Positions 24,201 to 35,240 of a stretch of 64,000 bases of DNA are shown here, one piece after another. Every line of letters starts with the position of its first letter. The first letter of the stretch is position 1. The stretch covers positions 2,907,758 to 2,971,757 of the forward strand of contig RPFO01000246.1 of NCBI GenBank assembly GCA_009746045.1. The letters run 5' to 3'. The notes below the pieces were generated by a model. That model was not told the DNA's origin and did not search any database. It saw only the letters and a list, made by a program, of their open reading frames with translations. The position numbers and the translations under genes were made by a program. The DNA comes from Mesostigma viride. Lineage: Eukaryota; Streptophyta; Mesostigmatophyceae; Mesostigmatales; Mesostigmataceae.

Positions 24201-27200
24201 GCGGCACTTGCATGCTTCCTGTATGGTTATGTGAGACAGGGGCTGGCCCTGGTGGCCAACGAGACGGCCTATGCGGCGGCGGCGGCGGCGTGCCAAGCAT
24301 ACGCGGCCGAGCGCGCAAGGAACCGCTTCCCTGTGCCGACGATGAGGGTGTTCAAGGTGAGGAATCGCGGGAGGGCATCATGGGGGGGCAAAAAGAGGGT
24401 TTCAAAGGGAGCAGTTATCTGAGGGCGTTCTAAGGGAGCAAGCATAGGAGGGAGTACACGGGGTGCACACATGGGTGAGTGTTCAAGGGGTGCACAGTGC
24501 ACCCGGTCGCGTGGGTTAACGGTGTTCAAAAGGAGGCAACCGGGCTGCTTGCGATGACGGTAGTACTCGAGGGAGGGGGGCAATGAGGGTGCTGCAGGCA
24601 GGGGGCACCCTTGCTTGCCTAGCTGCATGTGAGTTGCCTCGAGCGCAGCAACGTGGTGTTGTGGATCACTTTCTTGAGCACGCGGGCGCAACCATTCGGT
24701 TGGCGTGTTTTCGCACTGTACAGTAGAGGTGTTCCCTACCAGCTGATTGCGTTGACGTGGCCAAGATTGCACTGGGTGGAAATGCCCGCATTCTATGCAC
24801 CTGCGGCTCCTTGTGCTGGCGCCTGCAACCGTGTTCCCACGTTTGCCCACCTTGCCCCTGGTTACATGGCAACCGGTCACATGGTCACATGAACCGAGAT
24901 CATGCCCCCTACCGTGCTGGCATGCCTCTACCGTGTTCGCGTGTGCAGGAGGCAAGCTCGATGGCGCGCTTCATGCAGTCGCGCCTGGTGCCCGCGCACA
25001 AGGACTCGGCGCACGCGCAGGTGAGGGCCCATCACAGATATACATAGCATGCACAAGGAGCTCTTTTCACCAAGTTAGCGTTAAAAGAATGTCGAGGAGC
25101 CGATCTATTGGGACAACAGCGGCAGAGTATCTGCACGGATTGGACCCACATGCCTGCCCTGATCCCATGCATGCATGCTTCATTGCGCACCTCAATTGCC
25201 CCATTGGTGTGGGCACGGCAAGCCTGTGGTGGAATTGGTGGTTAAGGGGATGGGACGGTCCTAAAGGGCACTTTTCTGGAAACCATACCTATGCATGGGA
25301 TAAAAACCCAAGGATGAGTGGGGACCATAAATATGTTTTTTTTTTTGTTTTTTTAATCCAGCCACTTGGGGGGGGGTACCACCCCCCACCATGTGACCGT
25401 TATGTGCAAAAAATAGAAAAAGACGCGATTCATGGGCGATTTTCCCTATGGACCACCCCCAACTCTTTTACCCCCAACATGATATTTTCCTAAAATTGCA
25501 ACCCTCTCTAACAAATCCAGCCAGTTTGCAGCTTAGAATGAGAATATTTAGATACATTGATGGATTTCAGGGAAAAGCACGTATTTTTTCGGCCCTAAAA
25601 AAATGAATCAAATCATAGACACATGGAATGGGGCCGGGCATGATGAATTCAAATTCCGCATGGTTGCACAGCCACAAGTTCTCAGCTCATTCTGACCACG
25701 TCTACTCAAATTGATGGATGTTAGCATGCCAAAAAAAAATGACAGAAAAACCCTGTTATGAGCACATACACCACCCCAATGACAACTTGCCTACCACAAA
25801 CTGGGCCAGAACAAGTGCAAATAATCCGTTTATGATGTTAGAAAGCTTGCCATCAAATCCCAGGTCATTCTGAGCTAGTTTGACCATATTAATTAGTCAT
25901 CCCCGCTGCCACCCTGCATGCCTGATGAAGCATGGCATTAGAATAAGCACAATCACAAACCCGCCCCCTGCAAAAATGGGAAAAACCACGTAAAACAAGT
26001 ACAAGGTGGTTGAAGAAAGCAGTTACCAGCAGCCTGCAGCGTTCTGGTCAGATTTGACCGGTTTCGGGGAGTCATTCATAGCTTGCACGCAGTCACGATG
26101 CTAACTAATGGATAAAACAGGCACTCTTCAAGGACATAAGCACTAATGTTGCCATCCAGAAAGTTCAAGCAATGGAAGCAAAAACAGGTGGGGAAGAGAT
26201 GAGTGGCTTATTCATGCTCGCCTTTCCTAGACCCCACCACTTTTGCAACACCGCGTATGCCCAGAAGGTTGGTAGCGTAGATGCCTGCGCGGCATAAATT
26301 ATCCCTAGTTCAGTTGTCTAGTATATCAATTACCTCATGCAAGTAACCCAAGTACCACAACCCTGTATACAATGCCCCCAAAACAAGGGCTATGGACTTC
26401 AAGAACCGAAGCAGGTGTGCGACAGAAAATGGTTGCATTCAGCCCCATAAGCATGGCTAGCTCCATCGCTAATACATGAGCGATGCCAACCATCTGAATG
26501 GAGGAGTTGAGTTACAAAGGTCCAGTAAACAACATGCATATATCAATGAGGGAACATGCATATAGAGCCAAATGCCACATATAAGAGTTCTACAGCATGG
26601 TGTGCAAGATTACCTTGATATCCAGGACGCTGAACACCCTAGAGGTGTTCATGAGCTCGCCAGCTCCTTGCAACGGTGATGCCTCTCACAGGCAGCTAGG
26701 GTTGACTAGGCAGTATAAAATGTCTACAATGTTAAACCTTCAATGCAGCAAGCGTAACAAAATCCCGATATCTTGCCGACCAATTCTACGTAACATCACG
26801 ACGCATGACGCACGCAGCGTAAGCCAAACCATTGAAAGCTGCGGGAAATTTGATGGCGCAACTGCAACCAGCGGCGAACAACATAACGAGAACGTATCGG
26901 AAACGACATGAAAAGTTTACCGCCACGGACATTTTTAGAGCGCAAACAGGTCGAGGGGGAATATGAGACAAATGAAAGTACCATGGTCTGGATTATTTTC
27001 CACTCAGGTGGGCAAGAAAGCCCGTCATCCATGGAAGGCTGGGACGCGGATCAGAGCCGTTTAGGGTATTTTCATTGCTGCCATTACTAAACGCTTCGTC
27101 CTGCATCAATGTAACCCACAAAACTTGATTGTCGCCGTCGCAGGCATGCATTTTAAATTATTCGTCGCGACCAGATTATCAGATTAGACCCCCGTGCAAA

Positions 27201-28234
27201 CGTGTATCAAGATAGGCATCGATTCTTGAAATAGTTCATGTTTGGCTATGAAACGTCATGATAGAACATCGTTTCAAACCATCGGCATAATATTTCGTCT
27301 GTCGCTGGCCCGATTAGGCAAGAATTTACGGAACCACGTCGCCATGGCCACCTCCGCCAGAGGTGCACGCATTGTGCACCGCAATTTCACGTTCCGGAGG
27401 TACAGTCGGTACCGGCGCGAAATATTTCAAACAAAATTCGGGACCGTCCGGTCCCCTTAATGGTTTGACCTTGAGATATCTTGTGGTAAAAGTGTGTTGT
27501 CATCGTGGCCAGCTATGAGCAGGCATAATGTTCATTGGGAGGCAGTTAGCAAACTCCTGCATAGTGCAAGCGAAAGCATGTAGGACCGTGCTCCCCTCTA
27601 AGGCGGGCCTGAAAGGTTTGCTCTGTAGAGTGGCCCACCGTTCCTTGGATCTGTTTGCTTCCCTAGTTATTACTCTGAAATGTATCCCACGCCTGCGCTA
27701 TGTAAATTTGGCATTGCGCCCAATGCCATTGGCCCTCAACCGCTTTTTTTGCGTTTTTTCGTCATCCCATTGATTCCTGCACAGTTGCACTAGCATCCTC
27801 CAGTTTCGTGCTTTAGTGTTAGTGCGCACTACAGAAAGTCGTGGCGGCATCAAATGAGTTCAAACATGCAGTAATGTTTTCTGTAATTGACTGTGTGAGC
27901 TCCCCCATGCAGTGGCTTGCCTCTCAATGGCACTGATTGCAAACATGGATTTGTTACTGTTGTGCGGAAACCTTGGATGGTGGCCTGCCCCTACACTGGC
28001 GGCGCACCGCAGGAGGCCCAGTTCCCTCAGCTTCGCACTCTGGACAGCCAGGCACTGCAGGCGCTTCAGGCAAAGCTGTTCCACACTGAAGAAGCCAGTT
28101 TCTGCGAATGGATGGCAGGGCTGGGTCTGCTGCCTGCAGACGTTCCTCAAGCTGCCACATCAGCTCAACTCCACTCCAAATCAACAACTCACTCTGAGAA
28201 TGGTTATGCTACAGGAGGCCCCGTGTCTAGCTGA
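11466..28234 (+). CDS. SEC23: Divergent SEC23-type COPII coat protein, 15 exons, 859 aa
   Basis: SEC23 forms the inner COPII coat with SEC24 and activates the SAR1 GTPase at ER exit sites. Exons: 11466-11747, 13224-13359, 14195-14454, 15359-15692, 16381-16505, 16791-16869, 18023-18163, 18660-19004, 19873-19990, 21154-21261, 22201-22363, 23390-23467, 24240-24356, 24949-25020, 28013-28234; all phases agree. Residues 1-94 are polar and probably disordered. A zinc finger follows (C136, C139, C158, C161), then the vWA-like trunk (about 200-452), beta-sandwich (453-567), helical domain (568-643) and gelsolin-like domain (LLYHLRRGPMMGDIVGHEDE, from 643). The C-terminus (FPQLRTL, then SFCEWM) resembles, from memory, the divergent plant SEC23 paralogue At2g27460 rather than the canonical form. 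A 25-residue tail after the conserved end has no recognised match. Whether it keeps SAR1-GAP activity cannot be judged here. Confidence 0.93.
12640..13185 (+). repeat. Pyrimidine-rich minisatellite in SEC23 intron 1
   Basis: Tandem units of about 24-27 bp (CCCCTCTGGCCCTCGCCTCT and close variants, with a higher-order period of about 130 bp) fill the end of intron 1 up to 38 bp before the acceptor at 13221-13223. The array behaves as a greatly extended polypyrimidine tract. Long open frames on both strands here are repeat artefacts. Confidence 0.85.
15801..15824 (+). repeat. Single copy of the exon 4 donor region inside SEC23 intron 4
   Basis: GCTGGGAGGTAGGG at 15801-15814 is an exact copy of the exon 4 end plus its donor (15685-15698). 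It is followed, as in the original, by a GT-rich stretch and ATGCTGC. The spacing is 116 bp, compatible with one tandem duplication that has since diverged. Confidence 0.55.
17146..17174 (+). repeat. Poly-C followed by (AC)n in SEC23 intron 6
   Basis: A run of about 14 C is followed by about seven AC dinucleotides. It is an ordinary intronic microsatellite. Confidence 0.8.
18178..18362 (+). repeat. (TC)n-(AC)n-(GT)-rich compound microsatellite in SEC23 intron 7
   Basis: The tract begins about 15 bp after the donor of exon 7. A TC run (to about 18208) passes into an AC run (to about 18252), then into interrupted CA- and GT-rich sequence. The CA and GT parts are complementary and could fold back in the pre-mRNA. 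Confidence 0.85.
21272..21642 (+). repeat. (CCCT)n microsatellite, about 370 bp, in SEC23 intron 10
   Basis: An almost pure CCCT array with a few 3-bp slips starts about ten bases after the exon 10 donor (GTAAGC). Frames read as Ser-Leu-Pro-Pro or Gly-Gly-Arg-Glu repeats on the two strands and are not genes. Confidence 0.95.
23455..23640 (+). repeat. 44-bp tandem array spanning the exon 12 donor of SEC23
   Basis: The unit begins with the last exonic bases (ATTCATCTGGGTG) and continues through the donor GTGGGTGGA and an AT-rich spacer. Copies start at 23455 (exon and its own donor), 23499, 23543 and 23587, with a partial fifth near 23631. Each copy preserves a usable-looking GTGGGT donor context. 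Confidence 0.9.
24345..24540 (+). repeat. Degenerate copies of the exon 13 end in SEC23 intron 13
   Basis: The exon 13 end with its donor (GGTGTTCAAGGTGAGG) is followed in the intron by related segments near 24398, 24422, 24472 and 24517, each a diverged version of GGTGTTCAAGG plus purines. Spacing is irregular (about 26-52 bp), so this looks like an old array. Confidence 0.5.
25021..28012 (+). other. SEC23 intron 14, about 3 kb, no other gene seen
   Basis: The last intron is by far the longest and the most AT-rich. It runs from a GTGAGG donor after exon 14 to a CGCAG acceptor at 28008-28012. I see only short interrupted frames and no repeat family member in it. Confidence 0.75.
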
Positions 28235-28319
28235 TCCCACGAATTTTTACGTACATATGGGCGCCCTCTAGATCTTCACTTATAATGAAGAAGCAGATCG
28301 ATGATCAAAGCTATTTTTT

Positions 28320-28324
28320 TGTAA
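28320..28324 (+). terminator. TGTAA poly(A) signal of SEC23
   Basis: TGTAA sits 86 nt after the SEC23 stop codon, following a run of T. This pentamer is the usual poly(A) signal of green algae. Cleavage is expected shortly downstream. Confidence 0.5.
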
Positions 28325-28619
28325 GCAGTCCTTCTATATTGGGACCCACGTAATGCAAGTCTTAATTTTGTTCGTTCAGAATGGGGTTTTAGCGCTCTGC
28401 CAGAGCAACTGTACAACCCCTGATGCGGAGCAACCCAGCCGACCTGGATCGTCACAACCATGATGCTTTATATTCCAAGCAATAATGATTGATCAAGATT
28501 ATGTAGCAATGCAATCAATGTGCACAGCCAATGGTTACCCTGCCGAGAAAGGCAGGCCTCGTCCACTATCTAACTAGTTAAACTAGAAGGTCTAACTAAA
28601 CAAGAACTGCAACCAACAT

Positions 28620-29232
28620 AATAGTTGAACACGTGTACGCCCCCGCTGGGGAGTCACGAAGCACAATAATACAGCTAGAGGTAGTAAAGTGCTTTTCATC
28701 CCCGTATGTTGCACACGTATGGGAAGGGGGCAGAGACACCCTTCTTCCCTCTTGCATGCATGCCCGGAGGCAAACCACAGCTGCATGCAATCTAAACTAC
28801 TCACGAGGAGAGTCTGGCATAACTGTGGGTGCACTATTGCTGAAATGCAACCAACATGGGCCGTCATGCTACGAGTAGGAGCAGATAGAGGCCCGGCATA
28901 TGCGCATGCCAACGTAGGCCACCGACGGTCTATCCTAGCTCCCCCTGATGGTGAGAGGCTCATACACCATACTAAGGCCCTGCGCTGTTTGTCCCCTTGA
29001 TACTAAGGCCCGAGGTCATACAGTGTAAGTAAGTACTTGCGTGTCGATCATGCGCATGGGCATGCCTGGCACGGAGTACCAGGTAGACACCTCCTAAAAT
29101 TAAATTATAACATGCCTCCGTTGGGAGATCATGTAGCACATATTCCTTGCTGGATGGATGGAGGTGGACGAAGCCGCGGAATCGAACTAACCTAACTCTA
29201 AGCTATCTAGTCTAGAAAATCCTAATTAACTG
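28620..29232 (+). repeat. Third, diverged member of the dispersed repeat family
   Basis: It shares the CGCTGGGGAGTCACGAAGCA motif near 28638 and the AGTAAGTACTTGCGTGTC block near 29028 with copies at 1951-2259 and 51650-51910, and has a short GGATGGATGG near 29153. It abuts the 3' end of the LINE copy on the minus strand. No coding sequence is evident. Confidence 0.5.
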
Positions 29233-31330
29233 CACTACTCAGCAAAACGCCCCTTCCTCTTGGGAGGAGGTGGCTTGCCCACAGGGGCTGGCGTGTGGGC
29301 CTGGACAATCTTCTGCCACCGCTAGCTTGTTCTGCATGGCAGTCCAAAGAAGGGAGAGGGAGTGGATGCGGTGTCCAAACTGAGCTGGGACCACTAGGTC
29401 GGCCAGCAACATCTGGGTGTAGTTCATGGCAGGTTTGCCTAGCTTCCTAGGAATGTCCTTGGGGCCAGGCCAGGTCAAGATTTGCCGCCCTGGTTGGCCA
29501 AGCCGGTGGGGGCCGGCCAGACCAAGGGCGGTGTCGGCGACCTCAGGGCCGCTGGTGCGAGCAAGATGTCATACAAATGCTATCATACTCTGCCTAATCT
29601 CATCCGAAATACGAGGCATACCCTGATACAAAGACTCTAATGATCGACCTATGCTTGGAAAACCCTACATTCAGGACATGTCGGAGCATCCTGTAAACCG
29701 TGCCGCCGTCTAGCTTAGCTGCCAGTGTGTCCGTGAGTGTCCACGCCTCGGCGCCATACGTAAGCACCGTGAGGACGAGCGAGGACCTTGACGAGCATCA
29801 TTGCGTTTGCAGGGCGCGCCCAGGCCCTTCGAGCGCCAGTAGATGTTGAGTGAACGGAGCCTGGCCCAGGCCAGGCCGATGCCGGGGTCCACATCGTCGG
29901 CGGTGTTGGGGAGCATGCTCCCCAACAGTTTGAAGCGATCATGGAACGGGACCTCCGTCCCGTCGAGCAGTCGCAGCAGCGGTGGGTGACTGGAGGCCCC
30001 AATCACCATCGCCTCAGTTAATTTGACACTAATTAATCTCCAACCCCACCGCCCGCTCGCCTCCAAGCCCAGACAGTCCAGCCAGGTCTGAATGTGCTCG
30101 GGGCGCGCGATGAGGGTGGTGTCGCGTCCGCATAAATCAGGTCGGCCAGGCGGTAGCCAGTGCCCGACCCCCGCCGTGCTCGCGCTCGTTAAGGATGTCC
30201 AAGCCGGGCTCGAACCCCTTAAGAGCAGTAAAGCGCGCACGTGCCCGGCGCGAATGACGTGGTCCACTGACGACAGTACAATTGAACAGATATGGGGACA
30301 GGACATATGCACAACCTTGCCACACCCCGTGGCCGGTGTTCAAAGGGGGAATGGCGGAATGCTACGTGGGGTGGTGCCTTCCGTACTGTCCGCACTATAC
30401 TGCCTGTGAGCCCTCATACAGTCGACGAATGGCAGCAATAAACGCAGGTGGTACCCGATCCGGAGCTAGGATGGCCCAAACTAGCCTCCCAGAGGACCGT
30501 GTCAAAGGCCTTGATATATAGTCAACACTGAAAATGAAGACCGGCGGCAAACCATCAGGCCAAAGGCGACGCACCTCCTCCATCAACCGGCGCGCGACAA
30601 ATACAGCCATGACAGTGTTACAATCCCAGGACGGAAACCCATCTGAGACTCACCCCGAGGTGGGGGTCCAGCGCGGCGCGGAGCCTGTGCAGCATCATGC
30701 GCATGAAGACCAGCTTCAGCGCGGCGCTCTGGATCGATCGAGGCATGCAGTCTGACACCCCGATAGTTACCGGGGTCAGCAGCAGAGCCCTTCTTGTACA
30801 GCATGACGCGGATGGCCGTCTGCCATCCATGCACTCAGCAGGCGGAGGCCTCATAAGAGAGCAGGACACCCGGTTGCACAACGCCAGCACTGAGATCAAG
30901 CTCCCGGCTCACCGCCGGGGCAGGGGTCTTCAGCAGCTCAGCAGAAAGGTGGTCGGCACCGACCGCCGCGTCGAGCCGCATGCAAGGGCGCGGTCCAATT
31001 CCTTCAACTGAAGTGAAGGGGCATGGACGAGTGACGACGTCGTTGGTGGCAAGGCAGCCCTCCTGCATGCAAGGCGGGGACTTGGTATAGTCCGCGGCCA
31101 AGGAGGGGGGGGCAGGCGGCGGGGGTGGTCCGGCAACACCGAGACTGGCGGCCGTCTCGGGCCGGTGAAGCGGGGGGGGGGGCGGGGCGCGAGCCCCACC
31201 TAGCTGTCAAGGAAACATTGTGGGCCAACATGCAGCGGTCCAGGCTGACCGGCACTGTGCCGTCCCCCGTGTGCTCCACCGGGTGGCGCTGCCGCCGGCC
31301 GCCGAGCCGGTCGAGGTGGTACCCGTACAT
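29233..31330 (-). pseudogene. LINE reverse-transcriptase copy with 3' UTR, frameshifted
   Basis: Minus-strand pieces in several frames follow the order of a non-LTR reverse transcriptase: GADHLSAELLKTPAPAV near 30960, DPGNYRGVRL near 30780, QMGFRPG near 30650, FIFSVDYI near 30540, then RDTTLIA with PEHIQTWLDCLGLEA near 30120-30060, and FKLLGSMLP near 29930. Changes of frame between pieces show the copy is dead. The catalytic YADD box is degraded. The part below about 29700 is the presumed 3' UTR and shares sequence with 33749-34466. The copy lies between the 3' ends of SEC23 and the sulfotransferase gene. Confidence 0.75.
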
Positions 31331-31333
31331 GTC

Positions 31334-31609
31334 CTAACTTGCCCTGGTTGCAAGCTTGGCAGGCCTTGTGTCACGGACACGAGCTATGTCATCCGGGCGC
31401 CCACTATGCACAAGACCGGTGACGTGCGAAAGGAATTTGTTTTCTACGCATTTTCGACAAAGGCTAGTGACCGGGGGGGGGACACTAGCACTTGCAGCAT
31501 AAGAGCGGACGAAAGTGTACGTGCGCGCGCGCCGGGCCAGGCACAGCTGGGCGCGCAGCACTGACTTTGAGCGGACGGCAGCACAAGTGCGCAGCGTCGA
31601 GAGGATCAT
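31334..31609 (-). other. Open frame with a mitochondrial-presequence look
   Basis: From the ATG at 31609 the minus strand encodes about 91 aa beginning MILSTLRTCAAVRSK. It is rich in Arg, Ala and Ser and low in acidic residues, as in a mitochondrial targeting sequence. It could be a first exon, but I found no partner exons, and it lies within LINE debris. Treat it as a candidate only. Confidence 0.15.
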
Positions 31610-32759
31610 ACGCGAGTTAGTGGACAGCTGGAGCTGGAGCTGCATGGCGCTGGAGCTGGACTGCTGGACTGCTGGACTGCTGGACTTCAACAGCGCCGAG
31701 GCTATTGCATGACAGGCCAGGTGTCTTTGTGGTGTAGAATAGCGGGTCAACGTTATGAGGACTGGACAGAAAATGGAAAAGGACAATTTGCGGTGCGGAG
31801 CCAGATCGCTGGAATGAATGCGAAATCGCTGGCAGCCATACAAAGGGATTTCTTCTAGAAAGGAACGATTAGACGCAATGTTTGCTGGGCCACTCACACG
31901 CAAGGTGTGAGCGTGCAGATTGTCTGAAGGATATTATGCTTCGACCTTGGTGGACGTGACTCAATGCCGGACATTCCCGTTCCCTGGCAGGGACAGAAAT
32001 GCCGGAGCCTCTAGGAGATGAGATCGGCAACAGGGTATAGCACTGATTTAGATTTGTCGGGATGACTTCCTGCAAGTTTGTTGGCATGTGTGGTACAAAG
32101 CCAGGACGGCAACTGGAATGCGGTTTCTATTTGCATGGTTCAGGCAGCAAGATAGTTTTGGCATTCCTGGCTGGACTGACAAGTGTGGTGTGTGTCATGC
32201 GTTGGGCATGACGAATGGTTTGGTTCATAGTCGAAGAGGACTCTCACGCAGCGTGTAGTCTCTTCGAGTTTCTCGTTAGTGGCCTTCGTGTTTCTCCCTT
32301 TCCTTGGGAGCAAGGCCGGTAGCATGTCATGGAGCGCTGCCTAACTGCGGGCTCGTGAGCATGGAGTGCATCGATATTGAGACAATCAACGTGTTGTAAT
32401 TGTATTAACTTTCTCAATAAATTCCGCATGTGCGGCTTCATCATCAGACTGTGCAAAGTGTGTGTTGTGAAAGCATTGTTCTATAGCAGGGGAGGCAAAA
32501 GCATCATCTTGCACCATCATATTGTCGCAATTAGAGTAGTTGGAGCGTCTAGCTAACGCCCCGGAGCAAGGATATTCAAACGCGGCACGCGACGGTACAC
32601 AAGCTAGGGGATCAATAAGGTGGTCATCAGGCTGACGAGGGACAGTTCCTTGTCCTCGGCTGAGAGCCCTCTTTTCGTTAATCATGGGACAGGTCCTCGC
32701 CCACCCCACAGCCTGGGCATGCAGACACGTCAGCTCAGCTCATTTGGGTTTTACCAAAT
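31610..32759. other. No gene recognised
   Basis: It separates the LINE endonuclease fragment from the reverse-transcriptase fragment. The spacing would suit the missing middle of one LINE, but I see no LINE motif in it. Confidence 0.35.
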
Positions 32760-33708
32760 TAAGCTGAGTGGCTAGCCGCCACGGTGGCGCCGGAGATTGT
32801 GGCACGCAGACGCGACACTTGGCATCCGCGCGCGATGCACTGGCCGGGCCGCCTCTGCGTCCTCAGCGTGTGCGTAGTAGGGCTCCACAAGGGCGGCCCG
32901 TTGCGCAGCACCGGTTTCTGCAGCGGGTCCCGGTTACGCTTGAGGCGGTGCCGGGCGGCCATGCAAGACCTTTGGGTCCTGGCGGTATAGAGCGGGCCCG
33001 ATCGCCATCTGCTAGCAATGTACGTGCGTTAAAAGTCGCGAGGGCCATGCAAGGATGCCTGCTGGCCCAACCGACAGGGGAGAACGGCGATGGGGGACTC
33101 ATGGGCCGGATGGATGCAGCGGGAGGTGGGGGTGAGGATGGAACGGAGGGGAGCCGGGAAGCGGAGGGAATAGTGCTTTTCATCGCATTGATTTTGTCCT
33201 GCACGCGTAGGATGCGAGCCTGCCGCTTGCTTGGGGTATTTGGGGGTGATTGCACAACGCCGAGGCGTAGGTTTACAATCTAGCACTCGTTGGGTTTTAC
33301 GAATCTTCAGGACAGTTGCCAGCTAGATGAAGTTGTAGCCCGAAATACCGGCACCACCATGTCTATCACCCGACTGCTAGGTCAAGGCATGGGAGTGGAA
33401 CAGGGGACTGTTTAGGGGCTGTCCCCGAAGCCGGTTAGCCGCGAGCCGACGAGTAGGGTTGTCTTACGGGAACCACCAGGGGCAGCACGCTTCGCACCAC
33501 GAGACTCACCACGAGACTGGCCACATTGTCGGTGTCTACACGGACACCACCCAGGAAAGCACCAAAACGACCATCCGGCAACAGTCGCAGCTGCACAAGC
33601 TTGCCCCCAGCCGGCTACTACGTACCCGGCTCGTGCCACCACCACCTGCTCGTGATTCCAGCACTTCCTCCTCGCCGCCAGCTGTGCCGGGGTGTAGTCT
33701 TCATCCAT
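32760..33708 (-). pseudogene. LINE ORF1 end and start of AP endonuclease
   Basis: The minus strand first gives MDEDYTPAQLAARRKCWN from 33708, matching the ORF1 C-terminal fragment at 1446-1766. A Ser/Pro-rich linker follows, and then ALATFNARTLLADGDRARS near 33050, which resembles the first strand of the LINE endonuclease (the Asn that helps bind the metal). Later endonuclease motifs are not visible and frames are broken. It may be the 5' part of the reverse-transcriptase copy at 29233-31330. Confidence 0.45.
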
Positions 33709-33748
33709 GCTGATGGGGTGGCCCTTGAGCAGACGACGGTCTCACTCC

Positions 33749-34466
33749 ATGGCCGGTGAGGGTAAGCCGGGGATGACCCGCCTTCCCCGCTCACGGGATA
33801 AGGCGCTGGCCCCTTCCCAGTCGGTGGTCACTCCGCGGCCCTTGACACCATGGCGGATAAGATGGAAATTCCTCCTGGGGGCCGGGGGGGGGGAAGGGGG
33901 GCTATATAGCCTGCAGGGGCCATGGCCGGTGTGCATGGGCCTCGACAATGGTCTGCCATCTCTTCTTGTCCTGCCATCAGTCCAAGCTAGCTCTAGAGAG
34001 GGAGTAAATGCGGTGTTCAAACTGATCAAGCTGGGACCGCATGAGGTCGGCCAGCGCAGCTGATCAATCTGTATAGATAATCGCTGGTCTACCAATTAAC
34101 CCGGCCAATGGCCGGTGAGGGTAAGCCGGGGATGACCCGCCTTCCCCGCTCACGGGATAAGGCGCTGGCCCCTTCCCAGTCGGTGGTCACTCCGGCCCTT
34201 GACACCATGGCGGATAAGATGGAAATTCCTCCTGGGGGCCGGGGGGGGGGGGAAGGGGGGCTATATAGCCTGCAGGGGCCATGGCCGGTGTGCATGGGCC
34301 TCGACAATGGTCTGCCATCTCTTCTTGTCCTGCCATCAGTCCAAGCTAGCTCTAGAGAGGGAGTAAATGCGGTGTTCAAACTGATCAAGCTGGGACCGCA
34401 TGAGGTCGGCCAGCGCAGCTGATCAATCTGTATAGATAATCGCTGGTCTAGCAATTAACCCGGCCT
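33749..34466 (-). repeat. 359-bp tandem duplication (LINE 3' UTR)
   Basis: Two copies, 33749-34107 and 34108-34466, are nearly identical, differing by a 2-bp deletion and the length of a G run. The segment TGCGGTGT(T)CAAACTGA with GCTGGGACC and GGTCGGCCAGC also occurs at 29360-29410 behind the reverse transcriptase. The units are therefore most simply LINE 3' UTR sequence duplicated at the tail of the adjacent copy. Confidence 0.85.
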
Positions 34467-34479
34467 TCGGGTTTTGTCC

Positions 34480-35240
34480 TTTGGGCCAGGCGGCGTCAGA
34501 ATATATGCCGCGCTGGCTAGCTGGCCGAGCCGCTGGGGGGCGGCCAGACCAAGGACGGTGTCTATGCCTGACTGGTTCGAGCAAGATGTCCTACAATTGC
34601 TATTGCACGCTGCCTAATCTCATATGAAATTATGCGTGGCATACCTTTATACAAAACCTCTAGAGTGACCGGTAAAAACCCCATGCACAGTCAGGAACTG
34701 TTGGAGCATCCTAGTTACTGTTCAGCCGTGTGACGGCCAGCTGGTCCATGAGAGTCCAGACCTCGGCCCCGTACTGTGCATTCGATGAGGACCAAGACCT
34801 TGAAGAGCAAGTGCTCGCTTGCGGTCCTCGCCGAGGTCCTTTGAGTGCCAGTAGGTGTTGAGCGAGCGGAGCCTAGCCCAGGCCAGGCCGATGTGGGGGC
34901 CGGCACATCGTCACGACCGTGTCCGGCCGGGAGCATGCTCCCCAACAGTTTGAAGTCGGTCATGGAACTGCACCTCAGACCCGTCGGGCAGCCGCGGGCG
35001 ACTGGTAGCCACTACCAATCACCATCACCTCGGTTTTGACGCTAATCTCCAGCCCCACCGCCCGAGCCTCCAAGCCCAGACAGTCCAACCAAGTCTGAAT
35101 GTGCTCGGGGCTCTCAATGAGGGTGGTATCACGATCCGCATATAAATAAGTTCGGACAGGCGATAGCCAGGGCCATCGCCACCTGTGCTACGGTGGTTAA
35201 GGATGTCCAAGCCAGGCTCGAACCCCTTAAAGAGGTTAAA
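34480..35240 (-). pseudogene. Second LINE reverse-transcriptase 3' fragment
   Basis: The minus strand carries KGFEPGLDILN near 35220, PEHIQTW near 35110, VWAWRLGRWGWRL-type reading near 35060, and FKLLGSMLPAGHG near 34960, the same order as in the copy at 29233-31330. It is 5'-truncated at about 35240 and followed by the duplicated 3' UTR units, as expected for target-primed insertion. Confidence 0.7.

Noticed and set aside
29165..29185. GTTCGATTCC on the minus strand, as in a tRNA T loop
   Set aside because: The flanks do not pair into a T stem or acceptor stem.
30180..30230. T-arm-like GGTTCGAGCCC on the minus strand
   Set aside because: It lies in LINE coding sequence (KGFEPGLDIL), also present in the second copy, and no tRNA cloverleaf surrounds it.
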